This document shows positions 33,496 to 44,667 of a stretch of DNA of 64,000 nucleotides, in pieces. Every line of letters starts with the position of its first letter. Within the stretch, counting starts at the first letter, position 1. The translations under genes were made by a program, and so were the position numbers. The notes under the pieces are model-generated. The model searched no databases and was not told where the DNA came from. It saw only the letters and a program-made list of their open reading frames with translations. The stretch spans positions 10,846,275 through 10,910,274 of the forward strand of contig NC_134032.1 in assembly GCF_964204645.1 (NCBI RefSeq), written 5' to 3'. The DNA is from Tubulanus polymorphus (taxonomy: Eukaryota; Nemertea; Palaeonemertea; Tubulaniformes; Tubulanidae).

Positions 33496-34510
33496 CCGTA
33501 AATTGGGCATCCTCCCCCGACAGGGATTCGAACCTGATGGCATCGAGATTGCCACGGTACGAAACCCTGCCACACTAGACCGAGTGTGCAGCTACATGCG
33601 CAACTTAAATGATGTCATTGTTAGCTAATCAGAAATCCATTTTATTCTAGCCCGGGTTTTCCCATTTATAGTTCTTCCGTGAAATTTGCCTCAGCGATTA
33701 TACAACGAGCAATCTGATTGGTGCCGCAAGTTTTCATGCGGCAAAGCTGCGCATGTACCTGCGCATCCGGTCTACTGTGACAGGGGTTTGGTGTTCGGAT
33801 GCCGTCAGGTTCGAAACCCTGCCCAGGGAGGATATAAATTGGGGTAACTTGAGACACTTATTGGTGATTTTTTAAATCCACCCAAATGGTAATGAATTGA
33901 TCAACAATCTTCAGGCTCGACAGAAAAATATCTCTATTGATTTTCTGAATCCATTTTAAAAAAACAAGGTAAACCCGAGGTGAGGGATGACTTAAGACAT
34001 ACAAAAAATAACACGGAATTTGAGTAAAATGAACATTTAAGTTGTTCTTAACTCCTTTGGTTAAGAGTCTGGCAAAAAGGCCGACTCCTGTATATATGAA
34101 GTAACCTCAGTGAAGATGTTAGTCGGGTTGACTTGAGACACTGGTTTAGATGAACATCCCACCTTAATTTCATCTTTATAGAATAGGAATAAAAGATCAA
34201 AACCTGGGGGTACAGAGTGCACAAAAGCTTTGTCGCTGCGTACAGAGAAATGAGTTAAGCGACCCGAATACATTTTTCTGGATGTTTGTTTCGTAAGTTG
34301 TGCAAGTTATGTAAAGCCTTACTTTCAAGATTAACACACTCCAGCTCATTGTGATCTTGTACTAACACTTTTACTAACAAATTTAATTTATACTATCTGA
34401 AAATCTATCCGAATCCATTCTATTCATTAAACTTATAGAGAAAATGAAACTAAAGAACGATACACCAATCACTATCAGCCATATCATCTCAAAGTCACCA
34501 CAATTTACGG
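33496..34510. mobile_element. 1,015-bp insertion with CCGTAAATTG ends, upstream of V2
   Basis: The insertion begins CCGTAAATTG and ends CAATTTACGG, a perfect 10-bp terminal inverted repeat. It interrupts sequence that is continuous at 12066-12070 upstream of V1. Two T residues appear duplicated at the target. There is no transposase, so it is probably a non-autonomous DNA transposon. It contains the inverted tRNA-like pair at 33504-33840. Confidence 0.7.
33504..33840. mobile_element. Inverted pair of tRNA-like SINE heads
   Basis: The minus-strand head with B-box (GGGATTCGAACC on plus, 33523-33534) and the plus-strand head with B-box GGTTCGAAACC (33808-33818) form arms of about 100 bp. The arms include a GGTCTA A-box-like element and CCATCAGG or CCGTCAGG next to the B-box. 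Confidence 0.68.
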
Positions 34511-34726
34511 TTTCTGTTTTACGTTTCGGGTGAACATCTTGCTGTGAAGTTAGAGAAAGAGGTTTGTGGGCGTTGAGAAATTTTCATCAAAAAAGAATAT
34601 TTGAAATATATACATTAAAAAACATTCATATATAAATTATAGATTTTGCGCCGGGAGAAATTGTGTACCACTCACCCCATTTTTAATCTAAACTAATTCA
34701 AAAACACCCGGCAGCTATTCTTTCTG

Positions 34727-34734
34727 TATAAATA
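34727..34734 (+). promoter_or_regulatory. TATA box of VWA gene V2
   Basis: TATAAATA in a CTGTATAAATAAC context, with the untranslated exon ending at the donor CAAG|GTAAGT (34807/34808) and acceptor TTCAG|CTG at 34968/34969. Confidence 0.73.
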
Positions 34735-34974
34735 ACGCCACATTTCCCGGTCTGGACATCAACAATTGTTTCAGTTACCAACGCTGTATTCGTGCTGTAC
34801 TTTCAAGGTAAGTTGCATAAACATAATCAAAATTTCGTGCTTCTTGTTTGAAAGCGCAACTAATTTACGTCTGAAAAGTCACAGTCGGGCGGTTGAGGTG
34901 TTCACGCCATTTTCTTCTGATAGGTATTTTATTCATTTTATTTCTATTAATTTCTATTTCACGTTCAGCTGAAA

Positions 34975-37095
34975 ATGACTGCAATCTTCTACGGGATGCT
35001 ATTGGGAGTCGCGTTCGTGTTGGCGCCGGTGGCAGTAATGGCGCACCCTCCCGTCTTATCAGACTCAGTACCAGGTAAAACGCGTTTATTTTTGTTAGCA
35101 GTTTTTGCTTCTATACTTTTCCCAGTAATTATGAAACAACGGCACCAAACGTATAAATGTGGCCAGGGTTTATCTAACAAAGCATTCAGTGCTGTAGATA
35201 CGTATTGAATTATTCTTATAAATTAGTTAATTTATTCTACGAACCTATAAATGATTCTTCAAGTAGCGTATATTAGTAGCCTATCCGGCGAGAGCTAGAA
35301 TTTATGAATATAGCGCTAATATCTAGTGAATTTGTCAAGCACCAAAAAAGTCATGATTTTATCTATTTTAGTGTGTTTCAAAGACACTGATGTTGTTCTC
35401 ATGCTGGACCAGAGTGGAAGTCTGAGAAACGGAATAAATAATCAAGGACCAAACCACATACCGACTGTCAGGAAAGCAGCGGGAGACATCGTCAAAGGCT
35501 TGCCGCTTCCTGTTGAAAATAATCCAGCGATTTTCGGGGTAACAACAAAAATATCGAAAGCCCATCGCACATGTATAGGGAAATACGGAAACAGGAGGCT
35601 GAAACATGTTTCCGTGTGTCGTCACGAGGAACGAGAACCACATTGATTCCGAGATCAAAGATTATTGTTTCCGTGTTTCTGTGGTAACCTGCGTCGTGTG
35701 CGTTGGACTTAAGCTATAATGGACGACTTTCGATGCTTATCGGTTTACCGGTCAACCATTGGTTTAGGACGCAGCTATTTTGAAGGCACTTCCTGTAAAA
35801 GGAAGTCACCAAAAGGGACATTTCGACAAACTAAAATTTTTGATAGCCTATTTCTTAAAAATTGAACGAATTTTCCATTAACGATTAGCTGATCACGTAA
35901 CCTATGGAACAAATGATTTTAAGCTTAAAATCGTTGTACTGATTAGAAATATGAATTAAGCCATAGCAACTAAACAACAAATCTTTGAGTTTAACTTAAC
36001 TTGACCAATCAGAATATTTTATGAATAATTTTACATTAAATATAAGCTTACTGATTTGAGTTTTTTTTCTAAGTTATCTTCTAGGTAGACGCGTATAGAT
36101 TATCATGTTCATACGGTATTTCCATATTAACAATGTAAATTGTTTATTCTCAGATGGGGGTGTACATGTTTTCGGGAGCAGCTGAACAGCTCATAGTTCA
36201 ACAAATGACCGAGCTGCAAACGATGCAAGACGTTGATAATATCGTGACTAAAATCGATAATGCAAACATTAACCACGGCCAGACGCATACAGATACAGCG
36301 CTGAAGAATGTTCGAGAACAGGTAGATTGATATACTTGTCTCAGAAAGAACCACCTTGTACTTTCATCACAATTTTGAAATTGAGTATCAGATTATAGTT
36401 ATTGTCACATGATTTGGCATCGTTGCATGCAAGGGTTTAGTTGCCTTTGCACTATTGGTGATGCAACCGAATCCATCATTTGGTCATTAGTACTTCTCGA
36501 GAGAGATACGTGGCAAAATTTCAATCAGATCTTGATGTGCAGGTGAATACGTAAACTGATTCATTACTCACACGCCACAGTAAGAACATCGAAAATCTTG
36601 ACCATAGCGTGCTGCCCCTATATAAACCATTGGCGGTGAATACGTGAACTAAACGAGTACTCGCATGCCACTGTAAGAATATTGAGCTGTGTAAAGTGAT
36701 GCTCGTTGGATATGTGCATTTTTCCTCGAAATTCCCCCAAATCATCATGAAATATTTTCATTCATTTTCAGATGTTGCCGAACAGTCGCCCAGACGTGAA
36801 CAACACGGTCGTATTGATCACTGACGGCGAAATCTTCAAAGGGAACGAGTTTGTTGATATCGCAGAAGGCTTATTGCTCGAGCAGGCGGATAAACTACGA
36901 AGCCCCAACACCCGCATCATCGGGGTCGGGGTCGGAGCAAAACTGCCGCAATTCAAGGAGCAGTTGAAGAAAGTGGTCAGTCAACCGGTGAACGCAAACT
37001 ACTTCGAAATAGAAGATTGGGTCAACGTCGAGCATTTTCTGGCGAGCACGATCGTGGCCACGATAACATGTCCTCCGATGTGCCCACCGCAGTAA
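34975..37095 (+). CDS. Secreted single-VWA-domain protein V2 (4 coding exons)
   Basis: Coding exons are 34975-35074, 35372-35538, 36154-36321 and 36772-37095, giving 759 nt and 252 aa, with the same intron positions and phases as V1. The signal peptide ends AVMA|HPP. The MIDAS residues are complete: DQSGS 46-50, Thr133 and Asp163. Cys35, Cys245 and Cys249 are kept. It differs from V1 and V3 at many mature positions; its C-terminus is TCPPMCPPQ where theirs ends ICPPPCRMKSYK, so it may bind something else or assemble differently. A 1-kb transposon-like insertion lies about 200 bp upstream of the TATA box, unlike at V1 and V3, which could alter its regulation. Confidence 0.86.
35558..35710. mobile_element. 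Palindromic MITE-like element in V2 intron
   Basis: Orthologous to 13134-13300 in V1, more diverged; the arms AAGCCCATCGCACATG and CGTGTGCGTTGGACTT still pair. Confidence 0.6.
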
Positions 37096-37177
37096 CAAGT
37101 CAAATCATACAGATCAGCCCTATATCTGTTCATCTATATTCAGTCGTATTCCGAAGAAACGTCATATGAAATCAAGC

Positions 37178-37183
37178 AATAAA
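37178..37183 (+). terminator. Poly(A) signal of V2
   Basis: AATAAA 83 bases after the stop codon, in a context conserved with V1 and V3. Confidence 0.63.
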
Positions 37184-37879
37184 CGTAAACATTTACGAAA
37201 AAGTGACTTCGTTTTTGTCATCTCGTCCGAGCTCATGTATTCGCCGCTGAAATATAGAGGCAGAACGTGACAATCAAGGTCAAACGCTGCTCGATATTCC
37301 AACTGTGGCATGCGAGTGGTAATAATACGTCGGTTTATAGTCAGGATCGAATCGGAGCGTTTTGCCAACAATGATAAACCAACAAGACCCACGTCAAGAC
37401 ATCATGCCTGTTAAATCTGCTATAGGCCTTTCTATCTTTCCTACCCATGTTTTTATCTATCACAAATCCTCCTTTGAAAATACGAAATTGCACTAGACAT
37501 TTTTACGAAACTAATGTTAATCTAAGACGTCAAAGGCTTGGTCAGTTTGATTTGAATAACCTCGATAATATGAACCCTGAATACGCGAATAATTCATTTA
37601 TCGATAGATTACATCATTAACGAGGTTACACCTAAGCAACTAAAAATGGCAAGAAAAATCAAAATTACCTTAACCCTGGATGACTAGAGGGCTATTTAGA
37701 TATTCCAAAAAATGTGTTAGATTGTATAGAGCTTCTATAGGACTTGATAAAAGCTCTGTTGAATATCAGAACTTTGTTACCGAAATAGATATAATCAGAT
37801 GAAACGTACTGCTGAAAAATCCTACAAACAGTCACCGAAAATCCGATCCATAAACTAAAGCACAGTCTTGTCGCTGACT
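37184..37879. other. Spacer downstream of V2
   Basis: Nothing recognised. The first 100 bases are homologous to V1 and V3 downstream sequence; the rest is unique in the window. Confidence 0.55.
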
Positions 37880-38430
37880 AACACTCAATCTTCTGCTCCG
37901 CCCTCTCTCCTTCCTGTCATATCCACTGCCCGCCCCTCTCTCCTTTTATCATCTCCCCTCCCTCTTCTTGATTTATAATTCTTGTGAATTCCCGATAGTG
38001 GACTTAACCACGGATCCGTTACCGAGTGGTAGTTTTAGCAGATCTTTACATTTACATCCCTTCAAAAATGACAGTCAATGCTCCAAGGTTTGTGAAGTCA
38101 AACTCGCGGCTTCATTTTTCTGCTGACTAAATCCTCCATTTTGCCATCCCTGACTCTGTCCTCCTAACAGTTGTTACTGTAAATATCTCAATAAGGAGCT
38201 AAACCAAAGCCCTGTTACTGACATTTCTGTAGATGTCCACACACTTCCTTTTTCGTCAAACTAACAGCCAAGATTTTGCAAATCCACCACGAATTCGAAC
38301 AGTCACAGCAGCTGAAAGAACACCACATTTTCTATCCAAGAACTCGAAGAGTATAAGGTATCAAAAACCACGGAGCTTTTCTATTTAATTAAACCAGATG
38401 AAAGATACCAGTTTCGTAGATAAAACAGAT
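37880..38430 (-). repeat. Inverted, diverged copy of the X segment
   Basis: The reverse complement aligns with about 9065-9660. Shared landmarks include GTTTGACGAAAA, GTAACAGGGCT, AGTCAGCAGAAA and TAGTTTTAGCAGAT. It has lost internal pieces, which breaks the short ORFs of the X segment. The rest, up to 38796, is unrecognised spacer. Confidence 0.75.
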
Positions 38431-38796
38431 TCGACCTCTCGATTCGGACATTTTTTTATAGTATTCTTTATGCTAAACACGTTTCGTAGTGAACTGATGA
38501 TTAAGATATTTAATAATGAGTCTTCGACTGCGGCTGCCCGGCAATATTAAATTCTATGAGTTTGCTTACGTTCAATCGTGTATCTGGAACAAAATTCCCC
38601 ACAGATCTCGGACCAAAGGTCAAAACGTTGAATATAAACTCGTTTAACTTACTGCACAAGTGAGTTCAAAAGTTCTCCCTCGATCGATTCGAATCTGAAA
38701 CTAAGATTCATTTTTTGATTCGCGTTCATAATCAGAGCACGAAATTTCGGTCAAAAGATTCAAAACTTTTGTATTTACGCATTTTGTATGACCCCG

Positions 38797-39350
38797 ATCT
38801 GTATCTGCCTCTTGATACTCATGCGGAATACAGCAATTCTTCCTTCGGATTTCTAGGCCGAGCGAGTGAAAATTCATTTTTCAATCACTTCTATGAATGA
38901 AATCGCAGTCAAAAGCGATTTCAAAGTTTAACCGTATTTCAAGTTCAGCCCAGTCGATGTACATAGAAAAATACCAACAAAGAAAAATCCAAAATAAACC
39001 GCAAATATTCAATATTTCGATGTTAAACTCACTCAGATAAAAATCTGAAGTCTCTCGACAGATTCCTTATTCCCATAGGATTTCCATTATCAATTTCATG
39101 AATAAGTAATTTAGATAAGCTCTGAAAAGATCACGTATAAACATTGCTGCAGTGGGTATTAACTACTCAATATTAAAAGGCACAAAGAATCCATACATAT
39201 TCTAGAAAAATCTATACCTAAGAGGTTGAGTTCAAGATAAAGAAAGGCAACAGATATACATCAAAATGATTAACTATTTTCGAGATAAGTATCTGATGAC
39301 GATGATCCACCGATCTTTTGTGAAGAGTATCTCTAGAACCTAGATCAAAA
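38797..39350. repeat. R3: truncated R block (last 0.55 kb only)
   Basis: Homology to R starts at CTGTATCTGCCTCTTGATAC, just downstream of the SINE position, and runs to AGATCAAAAAACC at the X2 border. It is more diverged than R1, R2 and R4 are from each other. Confidence 0.88.
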
Positions 39351-39894
39351 AACCTTTTCCGAGCAGCCTTACGTTGTTCCTTTCTCTCTCTGTACGGCCG
39401 TTTCTTTTATTTCATTTTTTGGCCTTTTTTCTATTTTTCATATATTTGCGAACCGAGCTTTTCTGAGCTTATATGCGTGCGTGCTTTTTTCTATCAGAGG
39501 CGGGAGGCTCAAAGCACATCCTCGGACACGCAGTGAACTTGTCCCTTCGTACAGAGTGACCTCATCAATCACAATATACTCAGACCCCTGTGTATATTCG
39601 TTCGCTGCGAGAGGCGGGGGCCCAAAGCACATCCTCGGACATGCAGTGAACTTGTCCCTTCGTACAAAGTGATCAATCACAACGTACTCAGACCCCTCCT
39701 GCTGTTTGTAAGGGAGTCCACATCTAGCGGATCATACCCTGAAGCACTTGTCGTGATGAGCGACATAAGTTCGCTTATTACTTACCTGTATCTTAATTCT
39801 TATCATTTCATTTTCTCTTTTATTCATATATGTTTCTATTTCTTTCATATATTTTCTTCCCGCCGTTTTGAGAAAACGTTGCTCGGAAAAGGTT
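39351..39894. repeat. Short inverted-repeat-bounded segment (X2)
   Basis: Second copy of 7274-7809, with the same internal direct duplication. Confidence 0.5.
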
Positions 39895-39989
39895 GGGCGT
39901 GCGTGCAATACCCTTTTGGCACAAACTATAAGAGATTTACTCAACACGATCCAATAAGCAATTCAAAATTCAGGTGAATCATCGCACAT

Positions 39990-40446
39990 CAATTCCGGGT
40001 TCGATCCCCGAACTTATGTATTACTCGTCAACCATAGATTCAAACCGGGTTCAAACCCCGGACTACTGGTCTACTGGTTAACTAAAGGATATAGAATAAT
40101 ACCGGGTTCAAACCCCGCGCTACTGGACTACTGGTTAACTAAACGATAAACAATAATACCGGGTTCAAACCCCGGACTACTGGACTACTGGTTAACTAAA
40201 CGATTTAAAATAATACCGGGTTCAAACCCCGTACTAATGTTTTACCGGTTAATTTGAAAATATAGATGACCCGGTCCATACCCAGGACCAATGTTTTACT
40301 GGTTAACTAAACGTAATAAAATGATTCCGGGTTCAAACCCCGGACTAATGGTTAACTTGACAATTTAGCAGTTTACCGGGTTCAAAACCCGGACTACTGA
40401 ATAGCTCAACAATAGATTCATACTGGGTTCGAACCCCGGGCAGCAC
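39990..40446 (+). repeat. 57-bp minisatellite with T-arm-like hairpins (X2), about 9 units
   Basis: Second copy of 7903-8308 with one additional unit (core CCGGGTTCAAAACCCGG near 40377). The B-box-like cores are kept in nearly all units. Confidence 0.9.
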
Positions 40447-41140
40447 TAGCTAGTCAAAAGTCCAACATCAAAACTTGTGAACGAAACGTCTTGTATAGGA
40501 TTGTGAATAACTCCTCTCCAAATACAGAATTGGAAAAAAATATTTGGAGATTGATTTTAGATATTTCAATTAAATGAGAATTTTTGATTTGGTATTTTTC
40601 TGTACAACTAACAAGGACGAACTCTAACTACAGCCCTGCGCCGAAATACGTATTCAAACCGGGATATTCCGACCGCGCATGAGCTCTTTCAGAAATACAG
40701 TCAATGTATCAGCGCCAAAGTACTCTTTATTTACTTTATATAGAAAAGTGCAGAAACGATAATCTCGTTCTGTTCAGTGATTTTGAATATGCATCTTAAC
40801 ACGTTCACACGGAGCCATAAGTTGATTCAAAATATATATGAGTTTAAAAACTCTCAAAAGTCGCTTCATGTGTTTTGAACTAATTTTTCGATTTAGCTCA
40901 TAATCATGTAACGGAATGTATTCAAAGTATTCCGCAACTTTGAAAACATCTCCTCAAATTTTTCGCCTATATTCATATACCAAAAATAATCTACGCAAGT
41001 TTTATCACATACACACAAAGATACATGAAAATGCGTGTACCTATAAGCAAGCATCAAATGAATTTTGAAATCACGAAATATCTGAAGTCAGCAAAATACG
41101 CAATCTACTTAACATGAAAAATACGAGACAAATTCGAATC
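40447..41140. other. Spacer, nothing recognised
   Basis: Second copy of 8309-9064. Confidence 0.55.
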
Positions 41141-41950
41141 TGTTTTATCTATAGACATTTAAATCAGGTATATTTGATAGTTTCCATCGATAAGAAGAAC
41201 TCATTGACTGCTATCTTAGTCAAAACAGTAGAAAAAATCCTGTATGATTTGGTTGTTTATTTATCAAATAGTGGACCTCGGAGCCCTGGCATCTGCCAGT
41301 TTGTGATAGAAAATGCATCAGTTCTTCCAGAAACTTTGCTGTTAGTTTGGGACGATTCGAACTCTTGTTGGATTTGCAAAAAATGACTGTTGGTTTGACG
41401 AAAAAGAAGTGTGGAAATCGGTACAGAAAAGTCGGTAACAGGGCTGTGGTTTAGTTCCACAATGGGATATTTACAGAAACAACAGCCAGGAGGCAAAATG
41501 GAGGGATTAGTCAGCAGAAATGTAGCTATGAGTTTGACAACACAAACCATGGCGCATTCTCAAAAATCGACTGTCAATTTGAGGCGATGGAAATGTGAAA
41601 ATCTGCTAAAACTATCACTCAGTAACCGGACATTTTGTCCCACAATCGGATATCAACACGAACCATAGGCCAGGAAGAGGGAATGAGGGGATGATAGAAG
41701 GGAGAGCATGGGCAGTGGGGAGGATTGTGGTTTAGCTTGAACAGAAACCAAGGGCAGGGAGGAGGGGAGGTTGACAAAAAGGAGGAGTATAGTAAGTAAC
41801 AGGACTGGGTTTAGATTTACACCAACTACGAGGACGAAGAGAACGGATGAAAGAAGGGAGGGGGAAGACAGTCATGGAGGGAGGGAGAAGGCCTGAATGA
41901 GTTGTCAGAAAGAGGGCTCTTAGAGAGTAAGATCATTGCATGACTGTGAC
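41141..41950. repeat. X segment with purine-rich tail (X2)
   Basis: Second copy of 9065-9870. ORF boundaries differ between the two copies, which argues against coding. Confidence 0.6.
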
Positions 41951-44345
41951 TAGTATAGTTTCACGATATCCGAAAACTAACTATGTAATACTATGAATTA
42001 TGTAAATATGAATTTAAGTTTGAGTCAAATTGTAAAACCGTCAAAAATAGAAGGAATGCACCTCACCACAATATCATACGAGCTGAAATTCATTTCTCTG
42101 CCGTCTTTCTTCTATCGGCCATAATATTCGCCATCATCATCTCAACGCTTGTGGTTACTGTTAGCATCCTTAAGATATGAGTTAGTTTCAGCTAGACGTG
42201 CCTTAATTCAAACTGTTTAGTTCTGGTGAATCCGGTTTGCGATAAGGAAAGGTGGTCAATATGGCCACCCGCAGTAGTGTAGTGTATACGGACTACAAAT
42301 GTAAGTCGAGAGCGACGACGGTCACTTTGAATACGAATTCACCGTCTGCTGAACAATATTCAACCTTGACCACAACGTCGTATACGACTTACGACCCGAT
42401 CCGATCGTTGGGTCGGAGGGAAGTGAGTCTGCGTCAGACTCGATTTTTTAATCGGGAACATTTTCGACAGAGTTTACTTTCCGACCACAAGGATAGAATA
42501 AGTTTTATTTTCTACGACCCGATCAGATCGTCGTAGCCAATCAGCGACGGGTTTTGCATCACATGTCTTTAAGACTCGGCGATGATCGAGTCGTATTTAT
42601 GTCGACCCGAGTGCTCCTAGGATCGTGAGACAAATGAATCGGCAATCAGTGGTCATACGACGATTTAGTCGGGTCGTAAGTCGACCTTAGCTTAGCTATA
42701 AATAGACTATTTTCTTCACAACCTTCCTCGGCAAATTTTCCCCCAAAAATGGTTTTGTTCGTAATTGCAATCCATAATTGCTATTATCAGCCTATATTCA
42801 GATATTTCATAATTTTTCTTTAAAATACTAGTTAAACTTTTTGTACATATCCCTCTTAAAGGCCTCTTTAGGAGGGATGCGCGAAAATGATTATGATTAT
42901 TATTTCAATATCTACTAATTATCAGCGCTAAGCTAATCAAAGTTACTTTTTAAGACCTTGCCGGCTCTGCAGTTCACCGATGTCGCTTGTACCTCGCAAC
43001 TGGTTGACCTTGGAGTGATAACTGAAGGTTAACTCACTTGAGCGGCAATCCTTTTTCGTCTGGATGGAATGCAATATAAGCTTTATACACTTAGCTTTAT
43101 ACACTTTAGTTACATAACATCGCAACACACGTCAACCACGTATCCCACGCAGCTGGCACTTCTGTCGAGTGCGCTTGTTCAAATTGCCGTTCTACAGTAA
43201 CGTGAGCAATTCCAGTCGATAAATTCAACAAGCTGTGAAAATTTGGAATTGAAATTTGACCAAACTAATTCTTTTAACTCCAGCGTCCATCCTATCAAAC
43301 CAGAATGGTGGACCTAGGCCTTGAGTTACATACAATTAAGCGGAACCGCAAGAATCCACCACCATCGTCCAAGATAATGCATTTCAAATTTCAACTTTCG
43401 AACTAGATTTTTTGCTTCTGAATCCAAAGGTTATCACTTGAACCACCAAATATTGATTCCAATGATAGTTTTCTTCAAGATGATTTGCTTTTAAAAGAAA
43501 TATAAATAATCGTTACAGGTATATAAGGGGCGGATACACGGGCTAATTTTGAAGGACCCGTCACATCCTAAAAGGGCTCATTGATGATGTCCATTATTAG
43601 GCAATATTAGGCGTACTCCCGAACAAAAATACACCAATTTTCATCGTTGACAAGGTGAAAAGGGGCACGTGGAAGACCGAAAAACTACAAGCAGATCTGG
43701 TGGATCCTCTTTTGGAATCTTCGATTGCCGCAGTAGCACACATCGCGCTTCGATGAACGAACGTAGGTGTATCACGGATCGAAAATTGAAATTCAACATC
43801 CGTATAGTAAGAGGAACCAAGATCGTTACCGTCCAGTGAGCACGCGCAGAACGCAACTACCGGCGTATATTTCAAACTGTAAACGTCACCAACCCTAGCC
43901 CTCCAAACCAAAGGAAAATCACTAATCCCAGAAGAAGGGAAATCTTTCAGCGAGTAAATTCGATTTCAGTTATCATTTTTGTAAGTGATTTGTCCAATCG
44001 TAAAAGAAAATGGTTTGTTTAGGCCTATATAGTTCGTGTTTCATGCCCAGGCCATACACAGGGAGACACAACCCGGAAAAAAGAAACAGAAAGTATTTCG
44101 TGTGTGATGCTCCGAAACAAGAGGAGTCGAAACAACCCAAAAAAGCGTTTCTGTTTTATGTTTCGGGTGAACCGTCTTACTGCGGTTTAGAGAAAGAGTT
44201 TTGTGAGAAAATATTATGAAAAAATATTTTTCAATATATATTTTAAAAATATTCATATAAATTATAGATATGACGGGGAAGAAATTAAAAACCACATCGA
44301 GTTATCGATAACCAATATAAAAATTACCGGCAGCTATTCGTTCGG
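41951..44345. other. Upstream region of VWA gene V3
   Basis: Collinear with 9871-12264. It contains the same two palindromic segments and no supported gene. Confidence 0.55.
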
Positions 44346-44353
44346 TATAAATA
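44346..44353 (+). promoter_or_regulatory. TATA box of VWA gene V3
   Basis: TATAAATA, followed by an untranslated exon ending at AAAG|GTAAGT (44428/44429); acceptor TTCAG|CTG at 44604/44605. Confidence 0.75.
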
Positions 44354-44518
44354 ACACCACATTTCCCCGGTCCAGACATCAACTATTGTTTCAGTAACCA
44401 ACACTGTATTTCGTGCTGTAATTTAAAGGTAAGTTGCGTAAACCTCATCATGATTTTGTTCGTCTTCTATGAAACTGCAAATTATCTACGTCTGCTGGTC
44501 TGTGATTAGTAAAGTCAC

Positions 44519-44667
44519 AGTCGGGCGGTTGAGGTGTTCACGCCATTTTCTTCTGATAGGTATTTTATTCATTTTATTTCTATTAATTTCTATTTCACGT
44601 TCAGCTGAAAATGACTGCAATCTTCTACGGGATGCAATTGGTAGTCGCGTTCGTGTTGGCGCCGGTG
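44519..44667 (+). other. Gene-conversion-like tract, V2 into V3
   Basis: From 44519 (CAGTCGGGCGGTTGAGG) to at least 44655 (GTGTTGG) the V3 bases match V2 and not V1, including the AGCTGAAAATG leader. Before the tract, and after about 44667 (GCAATGGCGGAACC), V3 matches V1. Confidence 0.65.
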
